A stretch of DNA of 64,000 bases, taken from positions 20,882,501-20,946,500 of the forward strand of contig JAMPIT010000379.1 of NCBI GenBank assembly GCA_026261815.1, written 5' to 3'. Below are positions 35,801-48,369 of this stretch, piece after piece. The stretch's first letter is position 1; the number at the start of each line of letters is the position of its first letter. The notes below the pieces were generated by a model, which worked only from the letters and a program-made list of their open reading frames with translations, was not told the origin of the DNA and did not search any database. The position numbers and the translations under genes were made by a program. The stretch is from Monarcha castaneiventris obscurior (Eukaryota; Chordata; Aves; Passeriformes; Monarchidae).

Positions 35801-38337
35801 CATCCTTTCTGCTGCAGCACACACCTGTACCCCATTTGTTCCTACCAAAGCCAGAAGGAGACCTGAAAATCACATGAATCTCATTTCTGTCAGCTAAAGG
35901 TATTATGAGAAGATACAGGAAACCAAGACAGAAGGGTACCACAGTTTCTGCTCTAAAGAAAACATTTGCCAAAAGCCTTGCAAGCCTTATAATTTTCCAG
36001 TTTCTCTTTGGGAAATGTTGACTTGAATATAAAAATTTAAACTTTCTCAAACAAATTCTCTTTTAAAAATCTACTTATATTTTCATAAGTAATGTCCTGG
36101 TCTAATTCGTTTGAGGTGTTTTCCCTGTGTACTCCTTGTTTTAGATGAACAATCAAAAGACCTGGCACATAATGTTAGCTTCATTCTTTTTAATTCCAGC
36201 CAAGTTCATCTCTATGACACAAAACTGTTGAACGAAGAAGCATCATTTTCAAATATTCACAAGGGAAGGAAATGTTGTTTTCCTTGCTCGGGCTTCTTTT
36301 TTGGTTTTGTTTTCGGATTTTTTGATGTTCTGGTTTGCTGTACAGCTATAATCTCTCCTGCTTTGTAGGGTGTGTGTAATAAATGGGGTTTGAAATTCCT
36401 TAAACACTTTAGCTTTGCTTCAGCTATTAATCTCAGCAGCCATTTATTGGTTTGTATGCTGCAAAGCAATGGAGATTATCCTTTAATTAATTCCATTGAG
36501 GGGTTCAGCTGCCATCATCAACCACAATATGGTTTCATAAATTAATCTTGTTGGGTAAGTATAATGCAATCTATTATAACATTTATATTAAAATGCAAGT
36601 AATAATACTAGAAATCCTGTGCAAGGAAAGGATACATATATGTGTGTGTATCTCCCAAATGCAGTAATTAGTATTATATTAGTATAATAATGTTATAGTG
36701 ATTAGCATATTGCATTCATATTTCCAAACCATTTTAAATGTATTTCAGAATCCATCAGAAAATAAAAAAGAAAAAGTTTTCTTAATTCCTACAAAGGTAG
36801 CAGTCTTAAAAATGATGAAGTGACATCTTATATCTAGATATATTTAAAATATATCATGGATCTTTAGAGCTCTGCTTGAGATCTAACTTTCTCACCAATT
36901 TGCTTGCACTATTTTTGCTTAATCAGTTATAAATATGCATATCTGTACATGTGAACTTTTTGATATTATGGGTACATGAGGGAAAGCATGAAATACTGCC
37001 GAAAGTATTGTGTCATGTTTTGATCTCAGGAAGCTGAAAATGCTTGGCATGGGCACCTGTTCTGTAACAGGACTGATTATGCTAGAAGACCTGTTAAGTG
37101 GGGTGTTTACTCTAGTGTGACACTAAGCTGAGTTTAGCTGTTGCTTTGGTTCAAAATTAATTTGTGTGTTGATAGTGTTTGTGTCAGCACAATATATTCG
37201 ACTCCCAGGACAATGCTGGGAAATTCTTTGATGCTTTTAAGATTTCAGTCATACCTAAATTTTAATGGATGTAGCAGAAATAAGTTAGGAAGTCAGATGG
37301 CTGTTTTACACTCACACAGGCTAAAGTCAGGAGGCAGGCTGATCTCAAATTTCAGGTCAGTTCAAGCTGGCAAAATAAGGTATCATTATCAGTGCTGTTC
37401 TTTTCCTAAGAACTGCTTTCAGTAGGATTTCTTGAAGATTGGCAACTTTATCTGGGTTAAGAAATTAACCAAATTGTGTGTTCTCTCTAAAAGTCTTCAT
37501 CTAGCATTTTTATTTAAGTTAATTAATTAAGTAGAATCCTCCAGACAATCTGCAGAAATAACTTTATTAATCCCCTGGGCACTGTAAGATACTGCGAAGC
37601 CTCTTTGTGGAGTCGATGCAAATCCTAATATTTCACTGATCTGGGCAAAGAAATGCAGTTTTAAATGGAAAATCTTCTTTACTAATTATGACTTTTTGGT
37701 TATACAAATCAGAGTTGATGAGCTATTTTTCATCTTAGTAGATAGAAATTTCTGTGATTAACTAATTAGTAATTTGTGGTATGATTCCAATATATAAATT
37801 TACTTCTGGCATTGCAGGTCCAGTGTATTGATCAAGTTGTTCAAGGACAGAAGCAGAGTTCTGCGTTTGCTGGAATTTTATTAAATGTACTGCTTTGAGA
37901 ATTTGTAGTGGATAACAATAGAAATTGCAACTGCTTGGTGTCCCATAGGATCTCACTTAACACTATATGGCCTAGAGGCTTAAATCATCACTCAGGGTTG
38001 GCATTAAAGCAGACTCACACCAGCTACCCAGAGTCTTCTTTGCACTCTGTGTGTCACTGATGTGGTTATGTTGTGAACAGTGGTGCACTATGGCAGCAAA
38101 GTCCTGTTCCAGTGAAAGCAGCCCTGGGAAGGCACGTATGCACCTAAGGAGCCAGCAGCAGAGGCAGGCTGCTGCCAGGACACGCTGCTCAGATGCAAAC
38201 CAGCCAGCCAGAGCTGCCACTCAAGTGGGCTCACGAACTGATACTGCAGCTGTCATCACCCAGGCTGAATGTTCTCACTCAGCAGGAGATCCAGGGCATG
38301 AGGTTGTTCCCAGGAGCAGCTCCATGGTTCCACTCCT
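26813..38337. other. AT-rich non-coding DNA with a GC-richer end
   Basis: No gene recognised over about 11.5 kb. It includes an AAAT-type repeat near 28743-28757, a GA-rich patch near 29438-29456, a 10-bp inverted repeat with a 3-base loop at 30683-30705 and a candidate conserved element at 36376-36560. A plus-strand open frame of 122 codons at 29042-29410 matches nothing I know. From about 38040 to 38337 the sequence becomes noticeably GC-richer just before a CR1 fragment, with no family assigned. Confidence 0.5.
36376..36560. promoter_or_regulatory. Candidate conserved non-coding element with homeodomain-type motifs
   Basis: The block carries several TAAT-core sites, among them CTATTAATC near 36425, TTTAATTAATTCC at 36482-36493 and AAATTAATC near 36540. 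These alternate with non-repetitive sequence such as GGTTCAGCTGCCATC, which includes a CAGCTG E-box. Clustered TAAT and E-box motifs in unique intronic DNA are typical of developmental enhancers. The call rests on appearance only. Confidence 0.3.
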
Positions 38338-38595
38338 TCACAGAATCAATTAGGTTGGAAAAGACCTCTGAGATCAAGTCCAACCCGTGATCTAACACCA
38401 CAATGTCAACAAGACCATGGCACCCAGTGCCACATCCAGTCTTTCCTCAAACACCTCCTTGGACAGCCTATTCCCATGTCTAATCACCCTTTCTGTGAAA
38501 AAATTCCTCCTAATGTTCAACCTGAGCCTCCGCTGGTGCAGCTCAAGACTGTGTCCTCTTGTCCTGTCACTAGTTGCCTTCCTCTGGTGGTTGGC
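38338..38595 (-). mobile_element. CR1 LINE 3'-end fragment (about 260 bp)
   Basis: The plus strand reads as the antisense of a CR1 3' region. CAGAATCAATTAGGTTGGAA is followed by AAGACCTCTGAGATCAAGTCC, then GTGCCACATCCA, TGGACAGCCTATTCC, TTTCTGTGAAAAAATTCCTCCTAA-type sequence and CTTGTCCTGTCACTAGTTGCC, in the canonical order. The element points leftward. Its 3' end (left) retains one copy of the terminal ACAGAATC-type motif, and its 5' end (right) is truncated, as expected for CR1 insertion. It is clearly better preserved than the copies at 22847 and 56186. Confidence 0.93.
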
Positions 38596-41500
38596 ATGAT
38601 TTACTCCAGAAAAACATCATGTGCAGTGGAAACATTTCCATCTGGACGTGTTTAATGCTTGCAGATGCAATGACCATCTTAATTTTTTTAATAGACAAAA
38701 CATAGTTTGTAGTATGTGACTTTAAAAATGGGATTTATTTTTGGGTTTTGTTTTCTCTGTTTTGTTTTGGGGTTTTTTAATTGTTTTTTTCCAGTGTCAT
38801 TGCTCCTCTTAGACTTCTCAGTTCATGAAAAACAGTGAGGTTCTGCAAGACGTAATATAGAAAAATGGTAATAACGACTTTAGAAATCGAAAATTGCTCT
38901 CAAAGCATTGACGTTGTGATCATATTTCCATAATTTCTGGTTTACTCTTTGCAATAGCAGTTATAACTTTTTGACTCAGACTGCTCTTATATTTTCAGTT
39001 AACATAGTATGGTGATATGTTGAACTGAAGAAACACTGGATCTACTGATAAATTCAATTTGTATTGAACTCTTAATGCTAATATGTGTAGCAGGTCAGAA
39101 GTGATGCCAGATGACCCACAATAGCTGTGGAGTCATAATAATATATATGTGTAAGTAGTTTACCATCTGCACTATTAATTTTAATTCATCTGATGACTGG
39201 ATGAGAAGCAAACCCAGTTCATTGAGTATGAGAAATTAGAAACATGGTTCAAAGCCTCCACAGTCAAATTGTCCAGGAAGAGACACGATACACACAATTT
39301 ATTAATGCTGGGTTTGTTACTTTCTTTAATTATTTAATAGAAAAACTTAGACAGTTTAATTATAGCATACAGTTAGACTTTAGTGAACCTGTGTATTAGG
39401 GATTCTAGCCAATTAAAAAAAACAATCTCTTATTTTTATTTCTAGAGATTTGTACATCTGAACAAAAGAATAATCTTTTAAAACCAAAGCTATTGTCTTA
39501 GAGGTTCATATCCTTACCTGTGATGGACTCTATAGTAGCTTGTTATCATTCTCATGTTATAGTATTGAGTGACTAATCAAATGAAAAATCTGATTGCTAC
39601 CTGTAAATCCCCATATAATGTTCTATAATATAGAATTCTATATAATTACATTTTATTTAAATCTTTTAAACAAGGTACGAGTCACAGCTTAATTTTTAAT
39701 TTAGGAACTTAAAAGGAAAAAAACTTTTTCTTTGAGAACTGTTCAGTGACAAATGGTGATAACTGGGAACATCATTACTGTCTGTATATTAAGTAGGCTC
39801 TTCACATGTGGGGGTAGGGCACAGGTTCCATTTTGCCTCTGTTTGCCTACCTAGGTCTTTTTACATCTGTCTTGGACCAACTCTTTGATAGGGCTAGCAG
39901 ATATTGTCACTCATGTGACCATTGTCCCAGGGTTAAGCGTGGGAGCACTGGGAAGGACCCAGGAGTATCAGTCACCACATGATACCTGGCCTGTCACATC
40001 ACATTGGTGGCATTGACTCATTGAACCTCTGGGGACAGCTGTGTCTTCTTCTGCTGCAGCACTGGGAATCTGGGTCAAGAGGCCGAAAAAATTTTTCAAC
40101 CCCACCATATGACTGAAAAAGGTAATTTGTGTCCTCCTACAGAAGACAATAGCCTTACATTGTATCTTTCTGAATGTTCATTTTATAAAAACAGAAACCT
40201 GGAAAATGAGGAAAGTGGAGTTTGGGTGCATACCAAGTTACAATGCTTATCCTTCATCCCTGAGATGGTTACTAGGCAGCTAGAGGATACTGATTTTGGA
40301 ATGAAGTGGGAATTCATGTGCCACAAGGGCATGTGGCATGAGTCACTATGAACAGAGTTGTGGCTGATCATCAGCTCCATCCACCGTGTTTTTAAAGAGT
40401 TTTTATTTGACTGATGCTTTATATGTGTACAATTTTTAACCAGTCAGTGTAACATCACATTCATGGGCAAGGATTTATGGGGTTATATTTATCAGCTAAG
40501 ATTAAAGTTGAGGCATGCCCGTAATTAGTCAAAGGCAGAGATGTTATGTGGTTTTAAAATGCTTTTTCCCTTTCTTAAATCATACTCCAGCAATGTGTTT
40601 GAACAAGCAATCTATGACAAACCAAAAAGAAAAAGAACAGAATATGTAAGTGTTTATACATGGTCTTTGCTACCAGGCTGAGTTGTGTGATTCCTCTTTT
40701 TATGCTTCTTCTAGGCATCCTTTGACCATTCTGTCACTCTATCCCCTTAATCTTTTCTCATTTTCATCAAATTAAACTATTATGCCTTAAGAACCAAGCT
40801 GCAAGTAAAAAGTCTGCTCCTTGTCCTCTCATTCCTTTCGCCTTGTCTTCCACCACAAGTCACTTCCCTTTTAAATTTTACTCTTCCACTGCACTGCCCC
40901 CCACCACCTCAAAACAAGCTCAACAACAACCCCAACACTCCCTCCCCTCCCTCCAGTTCTCAGTAAAAGGGCATGCTGTGGTGTAATTATAGAAGTTAAA
41001 GACAATTAAGAAATTTTAGTACAGTAAGAATTATGGCTTGAATTTTTTGCCTGTGGAAAATATAGGTGAATGTGTCAATAGTAAGATTACTTGTAAAAAT
41101 TATGTATCAGACTAAGATGACTAAAAGCAGGGAACCTCAGCAGTATGGAGTACTTTTGAGGAGCACCACATTATAGGAGAAGCTGGGTAAAATAGTTTTC
41201 AGAGTAAAGAAGCAGCTAGATTTAAGCCCAGAAGAAAATTCAGAAGTATTTTTTTATATTTTGCTGTTCAAGAGTTGTTTTTAAAATAAATCTTGAATTG
41301 GGATGAAGTAAGTTCTTGTAAGCAGTCCCCTTTCTTCAGAAGGCAATTAGTGGTACGTTTTGCGATCGGTCCTGTTACTATTTCCATTTGGAGTGTTTGA
41401 CACAGGACAAAAAGCTCTGAGTCTGAGTAGAGCATGTACAGCCCTGCAGTTGCAAGGTGGGGGTGAGAGAGCAGCCTGACCAGCCCTGGAAGCATGATAT

Positions 41501-42961
41501 GCTTAACATCTAGAATATCTTATATTTGTAAAGCAGTGGGAATGGTCTTTGTGTTGGATCAGGTGATGAAGTCCTGGTGCAGGGCAAAATTCAGGAGAGA
41601 TGTTTATTCACTGCATTTTTCCTGTTCTAAAAGCCAATACACAAAATGCAATCAATAAAAGGGCTGATTAATTATGCCTGACAGGAGCACCATAAGGAAC
41701 ACCTGAGTACAGCACAGTTGTACACAGGACTGATTGCCAGCATTACATCTGGGGACGAATGAGGAAATGGGGACTAATGAGACCTCTACTAATGCCTCCT
41801 CCTGCCACCTCCATTGCACTGTCCAGCCTCAGTGGAAATAGAATGTTAATCAGACAACTGAAGAGCTGATTGTGATCAAGGATATTGGAGCATTTTATCA
41901 CACATTTACTATAACACACACTACATTTCTCAGCATCATGGAAGATCAAGAGATATGAGAGCATGATGGACAGATGAAGTGATCGAAAAGCAAGGTGTTA
42001 TATCCACTAGGACAAATTGTACAGTAAACATAAAATTAAAGCATCCAAATTTCCTAGATAATGGGCCTAACTATGGGAACTCTTTTGTTTTCAAAAAGGT
42101 GTATGTTTTCAAACAGGATAATTATTGAAGTTCAGTTGAAATCAGTGTAATTATGTTGATTTGTACAAGCACAAAATCAGACCTAAATAGAAAAACAGGA
42201 AAAGAAAAGCACTTCCTCCCCTCTCCTCCAACATTTAATCTTCTTTGAAATGTGAAAGGGCACTCATGAAAGATAAAAGCAGATTTAGAAATAATGAGAA
42301 TATCTAAAAAAATAGATGGCTCCATGGATTTCTAATAATGATTTCTCCTGATTATTGCACTGTCTTAGATAAAGTAGAAGAAAATTTCTACCTCCACAGA
42401 AAAGATTCAGTAACTCTCTAGGCATTTAATTTTTAACAGATAGCAAGAAATCTGAAACAAGAAAATTCAAGAGCTCTGCAAAATATGTGCCTGATGGCAT
42501 GATGTTCTGTTTTGTGAACTATACCATTTATCTTTATTTCTTTGTAGGTGATGCTCTCTGTGACTACTTCTAGTTTAGGCCATGATAAGAAAAAAAGCAG
42601 ATGCAGGAAGTCTGTATGATATAAATAATGATTCTGCTTGACAAAATACTTTTGACATTTTAAGAGGGTTACTGTTGAGCAATTTGCTCTGGTTTGTTGC
42701 TCTCCCATGAAAGAGCTAATTTAGTCCAGTTAAAAGCCAGCTTTCCCATTGGCTCTGAAAAAAATTAGTACTTCGTATGCAGTCCATATCCACAGCTTCC
42801 CTGGGAGCTCGCATTATTAACCAAACTCTAGTCCACTCCTTTTCAGGCATGGAAAAGTGCTGGTGGAATATTTTCTAGCACCTATGTCTCCTCCTATAGA
42901 ATCACACTCTAAATCCACTTGCAGAGAGTTAATAAGCCACTGATAAAACATCTGCATGTCA
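38596..42961. other. AT-rich non-coding DNA
   Basis: No gene recognised. A somewhat GC-richer patch at about 39880-40080 and a C-rich patch at about 40880-40960 (CCCCCC and CTCCC runs) are the only compositional features. Neither could be assigned to a known element. Confidence 0.5.
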
Positions 42962-43005
42962 AATACTAACAATAACACTGTTGAATACTAACAATAACAC
43001 TGTTG
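42962..43005 (+). repeat. Perfect two-copy tandem duplication of 22 bp
   Basis: The 22-base unit beginning AATACTAACAATAAC occurs at 42962-42983 and again, identically, at 42984-43005. Absence of any difference between the copies suggests a recent slippage or repair event. Confidence 0.95.
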
Positions 43006-43107
43006 ATTACATTTTTGCTTGCTGATGGGTTTATCTGGTACACTTTTGAAAGTCACTACGGGAAAAAAACAAACAAACAAAACCCACGCCAACAGACTTA
43101 TGGAAGG

Positions 43108-43674
43108 TATCCTGGTTTAGGCTGGGATAGAATTAATTTTCTTCTTAGTACCTGATAGAGTGCTGTGTTTTGGATTTAGGATGAGAATAATGTTGATAAC
43201 ACACTGCTGTTTTGGTTGTCGCTGAGTGGTACTTACACTAGGTCAAGGACTTTCCAGTGTCTCATGCACTGTCACTGAGGAGGAGTACCCAAAGTTGGAA
43301 GGGGGCACAACCAAGACAGCTGACCCAAGCTGGCCAAAGGGATATTTCATACCAGAAAACATAAGGCTCGATATATAAACCATGGGCTGGGTGGCAGGAG
43401 ATTGTTCTCTGCTTGGAGACTGGTCATCAGTCAGCAGGTGGTGGTGATTTGTATTGCACAACACTTGTTTTTCCTCTTTTCACATCCTCTCCTTTTAATT
43501 ACCATAATTATTTATTTATTTGTTTATTTACTTATTTATCTTATTTTACTTTATTCCAATTATTAAGTATTCTCATCTTAATCCTCAAGTTTTACTTCTT
43601 TTTACACTAGGGATGGGGGAAGTGAGCGAGCAGCTACATGGTACTTAGTTGCCAGCTGAGCTTAAACTGTGACA
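43108..43674 (+). mobile_element. Solo LTR of an avian ERVL-type endogenous retrovirus
   Basis: The 567-bp element starts TATCCTGGTTTAGGCTGG, where the first bases look like a decayed TGTCCTGG, and ends TTAAACTGTGACA, giving imperfect TGTC...GACA inverted ends. It carries a TATATAAA box at 43372-43379, then a transcribed-type region with a TTTA-rich stretch at about 43500-43560, then a GAGCGAGCAG-type 3' segment. I recognise this order and wording as a widespread avian LTR family from memory, without a search. Flanking GAAGG (43103-43107) and GAAAG (43675-43679) match at 4 of 5 bases and could be a decayed 5-bp target duplication, which is what ERVL insertions make. No gag, pol or env sequence adjoins it. 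Confidence 0.85.
43372..43379 (+). promoter_or_regulatory. TATA box of the LTR promoter
   Basis: TATATAAA lies near the middle of the LTR, where the U3 promoter is expected. Activity is unknown. Confidence 0.6.
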
Positions 43675-43732
43675 GAAAGAAAAAAAATAAATTTAGGTAT
43701 CAACTATTTCAGCTAAGCTGCTAGAGGGAAAC

Positions 43733-44345
43733 TTATCAGTTTCATTACTCTTTTCTGGACCCCCTTCAGCACCTCAATGTCTTTTTGTAGTGAGGGGTCT
43801 GTAACTGGACAAAATACTCAAGGTGTGGCCTCACCAGTGTCCAGTACAGGGGGACAATCCCTGCCCTGGTCCTGCTGGCCACACCATTGCTGATCCAGGC
43901 CAGGATGCCATTGGCCTTCTTGGCCACGTGGGCACACCCTGGCTCATGTTCAGCTGCTGTTGACCAGCACCAGGTCCTTTTCCTCCAGGCAGCTTTCTGG
44001 AATGTCTTCCCTAAGCCTGTAGTGCTTGTGTTCCAAGTGCAGACCTGGAACTTTGGCTTGTTGATCCTCATGTGATTGATTGGCCTCGGCTCGTTGATCC
44101 AGACTATCCAGATCCATCTGCTGAACTTTCTGATCCTCCAGCAGTGCAACACTTCCACCCAATCTGCAAGCTGACTGAGGGTGATCTCAATCTCCTCATC
44201 CAGGTCATCAATAAAGATATTAAATAAAATCTGAGCCTTGGGAACACCACTTGTGACTGGCCACCAGCCAATCACCACCACTCCCTGCGACCGTCCATTC
44301 AGCCAGATTTTTACCCAGGAAAGGGTGCACCTGTGCAAGCCATGA
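43733..44345 (-). pseudogene. Decayed CR1 reverse-transcriptase fragment (ORF2 C-terminal part)
   Basis: On the minus strand, open frames of 190 and 70 codons match the C-terminal half of the CR1 LINE ORF2 reverse transcriptase. Visible family landmarks are a SGVP motif followed by LFNIFIDDLD, the region of the catalytic FADD box, an AHVAKKANGILAWI-like segment and a VPLYWTLVRPHLEY segment near the end. The catalytic FADD is replaced by LADW, so two key acidic residues are not both present, and the middle of the protein is scrambled by indels. The copy is therefore dead. CR1 copies are normally 5'-truncated but keep the 3' untranslated end. Here that end is missing and an LTR sits 58 bp away on that side. 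The sequence may have been cut by a deletion or by events linked to the LTR insertion. Confidence 0.92.
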
Positions 44346-44491
44346 GCAACTATGGCCCTTCCTTAAAGAGCAAAAATCAAAGGAAGGGCTTGGTATTGCT
44401 ACCATATGCAGAAATATGGAAAATACAGCATAGAGAATGTAGCACAGCACAGTTCAGGTCTGCAGGAGAGCTTTTAACTGACAGAAATGAT

Positions 44492-44511
44492 ATTTATATA
44501 ATTATATAAAT
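44492..44511. repeat. 20-bp perfect AT palindrome
   Basis: ATTTATATAATTATATAAAT is its own reverse complement with no loop. It lies about 150 bp beyond the CR1 fragment. AT palindromes of this kind can extrude as cruciforms, but one this short is also expected occasionally in AT-rich DNA. Confidence 0.9.
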
Positions 44512-47500
44512 GTATTATAAGTATCAATCCCCCTATTACTGTGTTTTATCTTTTATCCTCATCTCTTCTTAAAATAGACCTTTTTTTAACAATTAGTTAT
44601 TTTTGTTTAGTTTGGTTTGGTTCTTCAGAAAATAACAATTCCATCCTCTGTCGATATACCTGTAAGACTTAGTCTACTTTCCATCCTTCATTCTTGTACT
44701 CAGATTATCAGGTTGCATTGCTGCTTTGCCAATAAACTGCATTCAGGCTCTCTGAGCATACAGTCTATCTACTAAAGTCACAGGGCTTATATAATGAAAA
44801 GACTGTTAGCTGAGGTGATTATTTTGGGAGATTTTGCCTCCTTGACTGTTGTTAAGGTAGCCTAAAGCCTACCCATTAAAATGGATTTTTTACCTCTTTA
44901 TTAGTGCAGCTTAGTGCCATATCTTTAATACTTTGTGGGTGAGAAGATAAAGTGGGGTGTGATATTTCCATGTATCCTAACCATTTCAGTTGTGTTACTC
45001 AAACAACAGGATATTCTTGCGGGTGTTGGGAAAAATGACTGTACAAACAAATGAAAAAGAATTTATTTGGATTTTGTTCCCTTGCTTTTTTGCAAATCTC
45101 ATTTCCCTAGACTGTGTTGCATCTCTGGCTAGTACTGGATGTTTTATTGTCATTCATGATGCTAATTTACAAAAATGGAAATTGTTTCATGTCCAAAGCC
45201 ATCTTTTTGTAATAAGTATATATATTTGAATAGAGTTTTGTTTCTTCAACCAGAAAATTTTCCTTAAAATTAAATTTTTCTACAAGTTTATTGGGCTTTT
45301 ATTTTCCTTGAAGTATTTTCAACTAGTGTGTTATTTAAACTCTGACATATGTTAAGAATACTTAAGTTTCCAGTTTATTTACAAAATGTCTGTGGGTTAC
45401 AAGTGTCTCCCAACACATCTGCTGTTTGGGAAACAGCACACAGAGGATAGATTTGGCCTAATCTGCAGTCAGCTCTTGATTGTTGGATGAGTGTCTCAGA
45501 AGAGTAAGCTATCTAGGGTGCCTGTGATACAGATGCATGTCACTTAGTATCTAACAGTGCCATCAAATTAAGGAAGTTTCATTTAAGGTTTCAGCTATTA
45601 AGATTTCAGTTAAAGGACACTTGATTTTAATCAAGAGTTGATCATATGTCATGAGGAAATACCTTATTTTTCTTTTTTTCTTTTTTTTAATATTTTGTTA
45701 AGCATGGCAGAGAAAAAATCCAGAATGTTAAAAAAGACTGCATTTGGCAATGTTATCGGACATAATGAAATATACTGTAAGTCACAAGTTTCAGTGGACT
45801 ACACGGGAGACTATGACATTCCAACTAAAAATGCACAAGGAAAATGATAGGTAAGGCAGAACATCTTTAAGTGCGCTCATTTGCCTTTGCTCTTGAGAAT
45901 TTTCAGTACTGTCTTTGTTTCAGCTGAATGGGGCTTTATTATTTTAATTAGCTTAATGTCTTTGGCAGAGAACTACTTTTGGAACAATACAGGAATAGGA
46001 TGGGGATAAAATATAAGGAAATATCACCTCAGCATCACTGAATTAGCCCATCTGTAGAAATAATTGCTGATGTTAGGTATGCTTGACAGAAGGCTTGCAG
46101 CAGCACTGCTGTGTTAGTTATCAGCCTAGATCTATATTCAGTGCATCTCCAGCATGATAAATAATTCCTTTTGAAAGAGAAAAGCCTGGATTTTTTTAGA
46201 AAATCACTTATAAGCAATGGAAGTATCAAGCAGGATAATTGCAAGAAAGATTTAAAATGAGCATAAAACGACTGTGGAAAGTTGCTTTCATTTTACTGGT
46301 AATGCCTTACTTAAAAATGGAGAATAACTTTATTCTTTGTAATGCACTCAAAGAACTTTTTCTCTAATATATTAGACATATTACCTCTAATTATTAGTCT
46401 CATCTAGATAGAGAGTCTCTGCTGTGTCTTCCTGAAAAGCTCATGTAGAGCCGTTTTGCACTTCAAATAAATCTAGTATTTCCTGTAGTGCAGAAGTCAA
46501 GGGTTTATCATGTGATGGAGCAGACTCTCTAAAGCAGTCTCCCCTGTGTATCAACTTGAGTAACGCCTCTGCTTTGGCCTATATGCAGACTTACAAAGAA
46601 AACACTGTAATTTCTCCTGGAAAAGTGAGCAGACCCCATGCAAGGCAGAGGGGCAGAAGCTTTGCTTAATTTGGGACTCGTGGCCGGTGCTGGGCTGTTG
46701 TTACTCATAGCCTAAATCTTTCTGCTGGGATGCAGATGGAAGTAAATGACTGATGTGATCTTCCATAAGGCTTGCATTGGTCTTCTTGATGGGAAGGAGG
46801 AAGAAAAGTAGAAGATATATTGCCCTGTTAGGAAACAATTTTTAAACACACACAGACCTTCGGTTTTGTGTTTTTCACCCTCGAGTTACTGGATAATTAA
46901 ATTCCAAGCATCATGACTTTTTGGGCAGTGGAAGAAAATTTCCTAAACGCATGTTTTGGAAAATGATTGCTCTCATTTGTCCTCCTTTTCACTTTCCAGC
47001 ATTTAATTTGATTTGTAATCTTTATTTAAAGAACAATAAAAATGAGAGTCTTTATGTATTGAAAAACCCATAAATTTGTGGTGAAAATCATTCTAGAAAA
47101 AAGAAGCTATACAGTGAGCTATTAAACTTATTTTCAGTAGGATTCAGCCTGTGAAATCTTCTCATTTACACAAAAAACATTGGTAAGACTGTAAAGAAAA
47201 ACATTTTATGCTGTGCCATGTTATGCACCTAATAAAAAACCCCTACAAATATTTGGAAGTCTGTTGCCAGGTTCTATAATTAACCTTTTAGTCTTCCTTC
47301 ATGCTCCTTATGTTCCTGTGAATTATTAAGTTTGTGCCAACAGTGGGGAAGGTAGTTACACTGCATTTGAAATCAGAAAAAATGTTTGATAAAATGTAGA
47401 TGGTGTCCTCAATACAAGTCAATTGTAGTGCTGTTCCAGACAAATGTTACTTTTTTTTTCAGTAGAATCATGTTTAAGAGATGAAAGTATTGCTGTACAT

Positions 47501-48369
47501 AAACATGTGCCATTTTTCAACCATCACTGAAGTCTCAATTATTACATTAGGTATTTTACCCTTCTAATTTTAAAATCCCTAAACATTGTTAACTTTTCAT
47601 AGTGAGACACTTCCTATATAAGAACCAGAGCACTGTCCAAAAGATCATCATTTTCTATGCTGTTCATTTACATTTCTGGGGGTCGGATTTTAGTTTTACT
47701 TCTGTTTGTTTCAACTGATTTCATTGAGATCACTATTTCTTCTACATGGAGAGTATAAAAATATTTAAATATTATAAATAACAGTAGAATCAGACTAAAC
47801 TAAAGCCTATATTTTAATATTTGTACAAATGAAGGTGCTATTCTTTTCCTTGTCATTATCATGCACCATACACTGTAGAGTTCCTCAGTATTTTCAAAAA
47901 CTCAACATTTTAAAAGTGGCTTGATTTCTGATTATACCAACTCCTCTTTGGCTTTTTCTCTTATATGATAGATTCAACATGGGCCAAACTGTAAGGGGTT
48001 TATTATACTCATGAAAAGGCAGCAACATTACCTCCTTATACTAGAATTTATGTGCAAGAATTAAAAGAAGCACTTGAAGGCTGTTTAAAATAGATATAAA
48101 TATGTCTGCCTTGATTAAAGGGAAGTAATTTAATTTACAGAAACTGTTAAATAAACAGCGTGTTGTATTAGGTGGCAGAGTTCTGATGCCAATGAGTGAG
48201 GTTGCCAGAAGCTTTCAATCACAAGTCTCTGTTTTCAGTTGCTGATAGCACTGCCAGATATAAACCATTGTGACTCTAATGCTCTCTGCTGAATATATCC
48301 CTCAGATATTTTGTTAAAATTTTGATTAAAATGAATTCTTGTTCAAGAAATCTCAAGAATACAAATTCC

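Noticed and set aside
39880..40080. Possible LTR or other repeat in a GC-richer patch
   Set aside because: No terminal inverted repeats, target duplication or known phrases were found.
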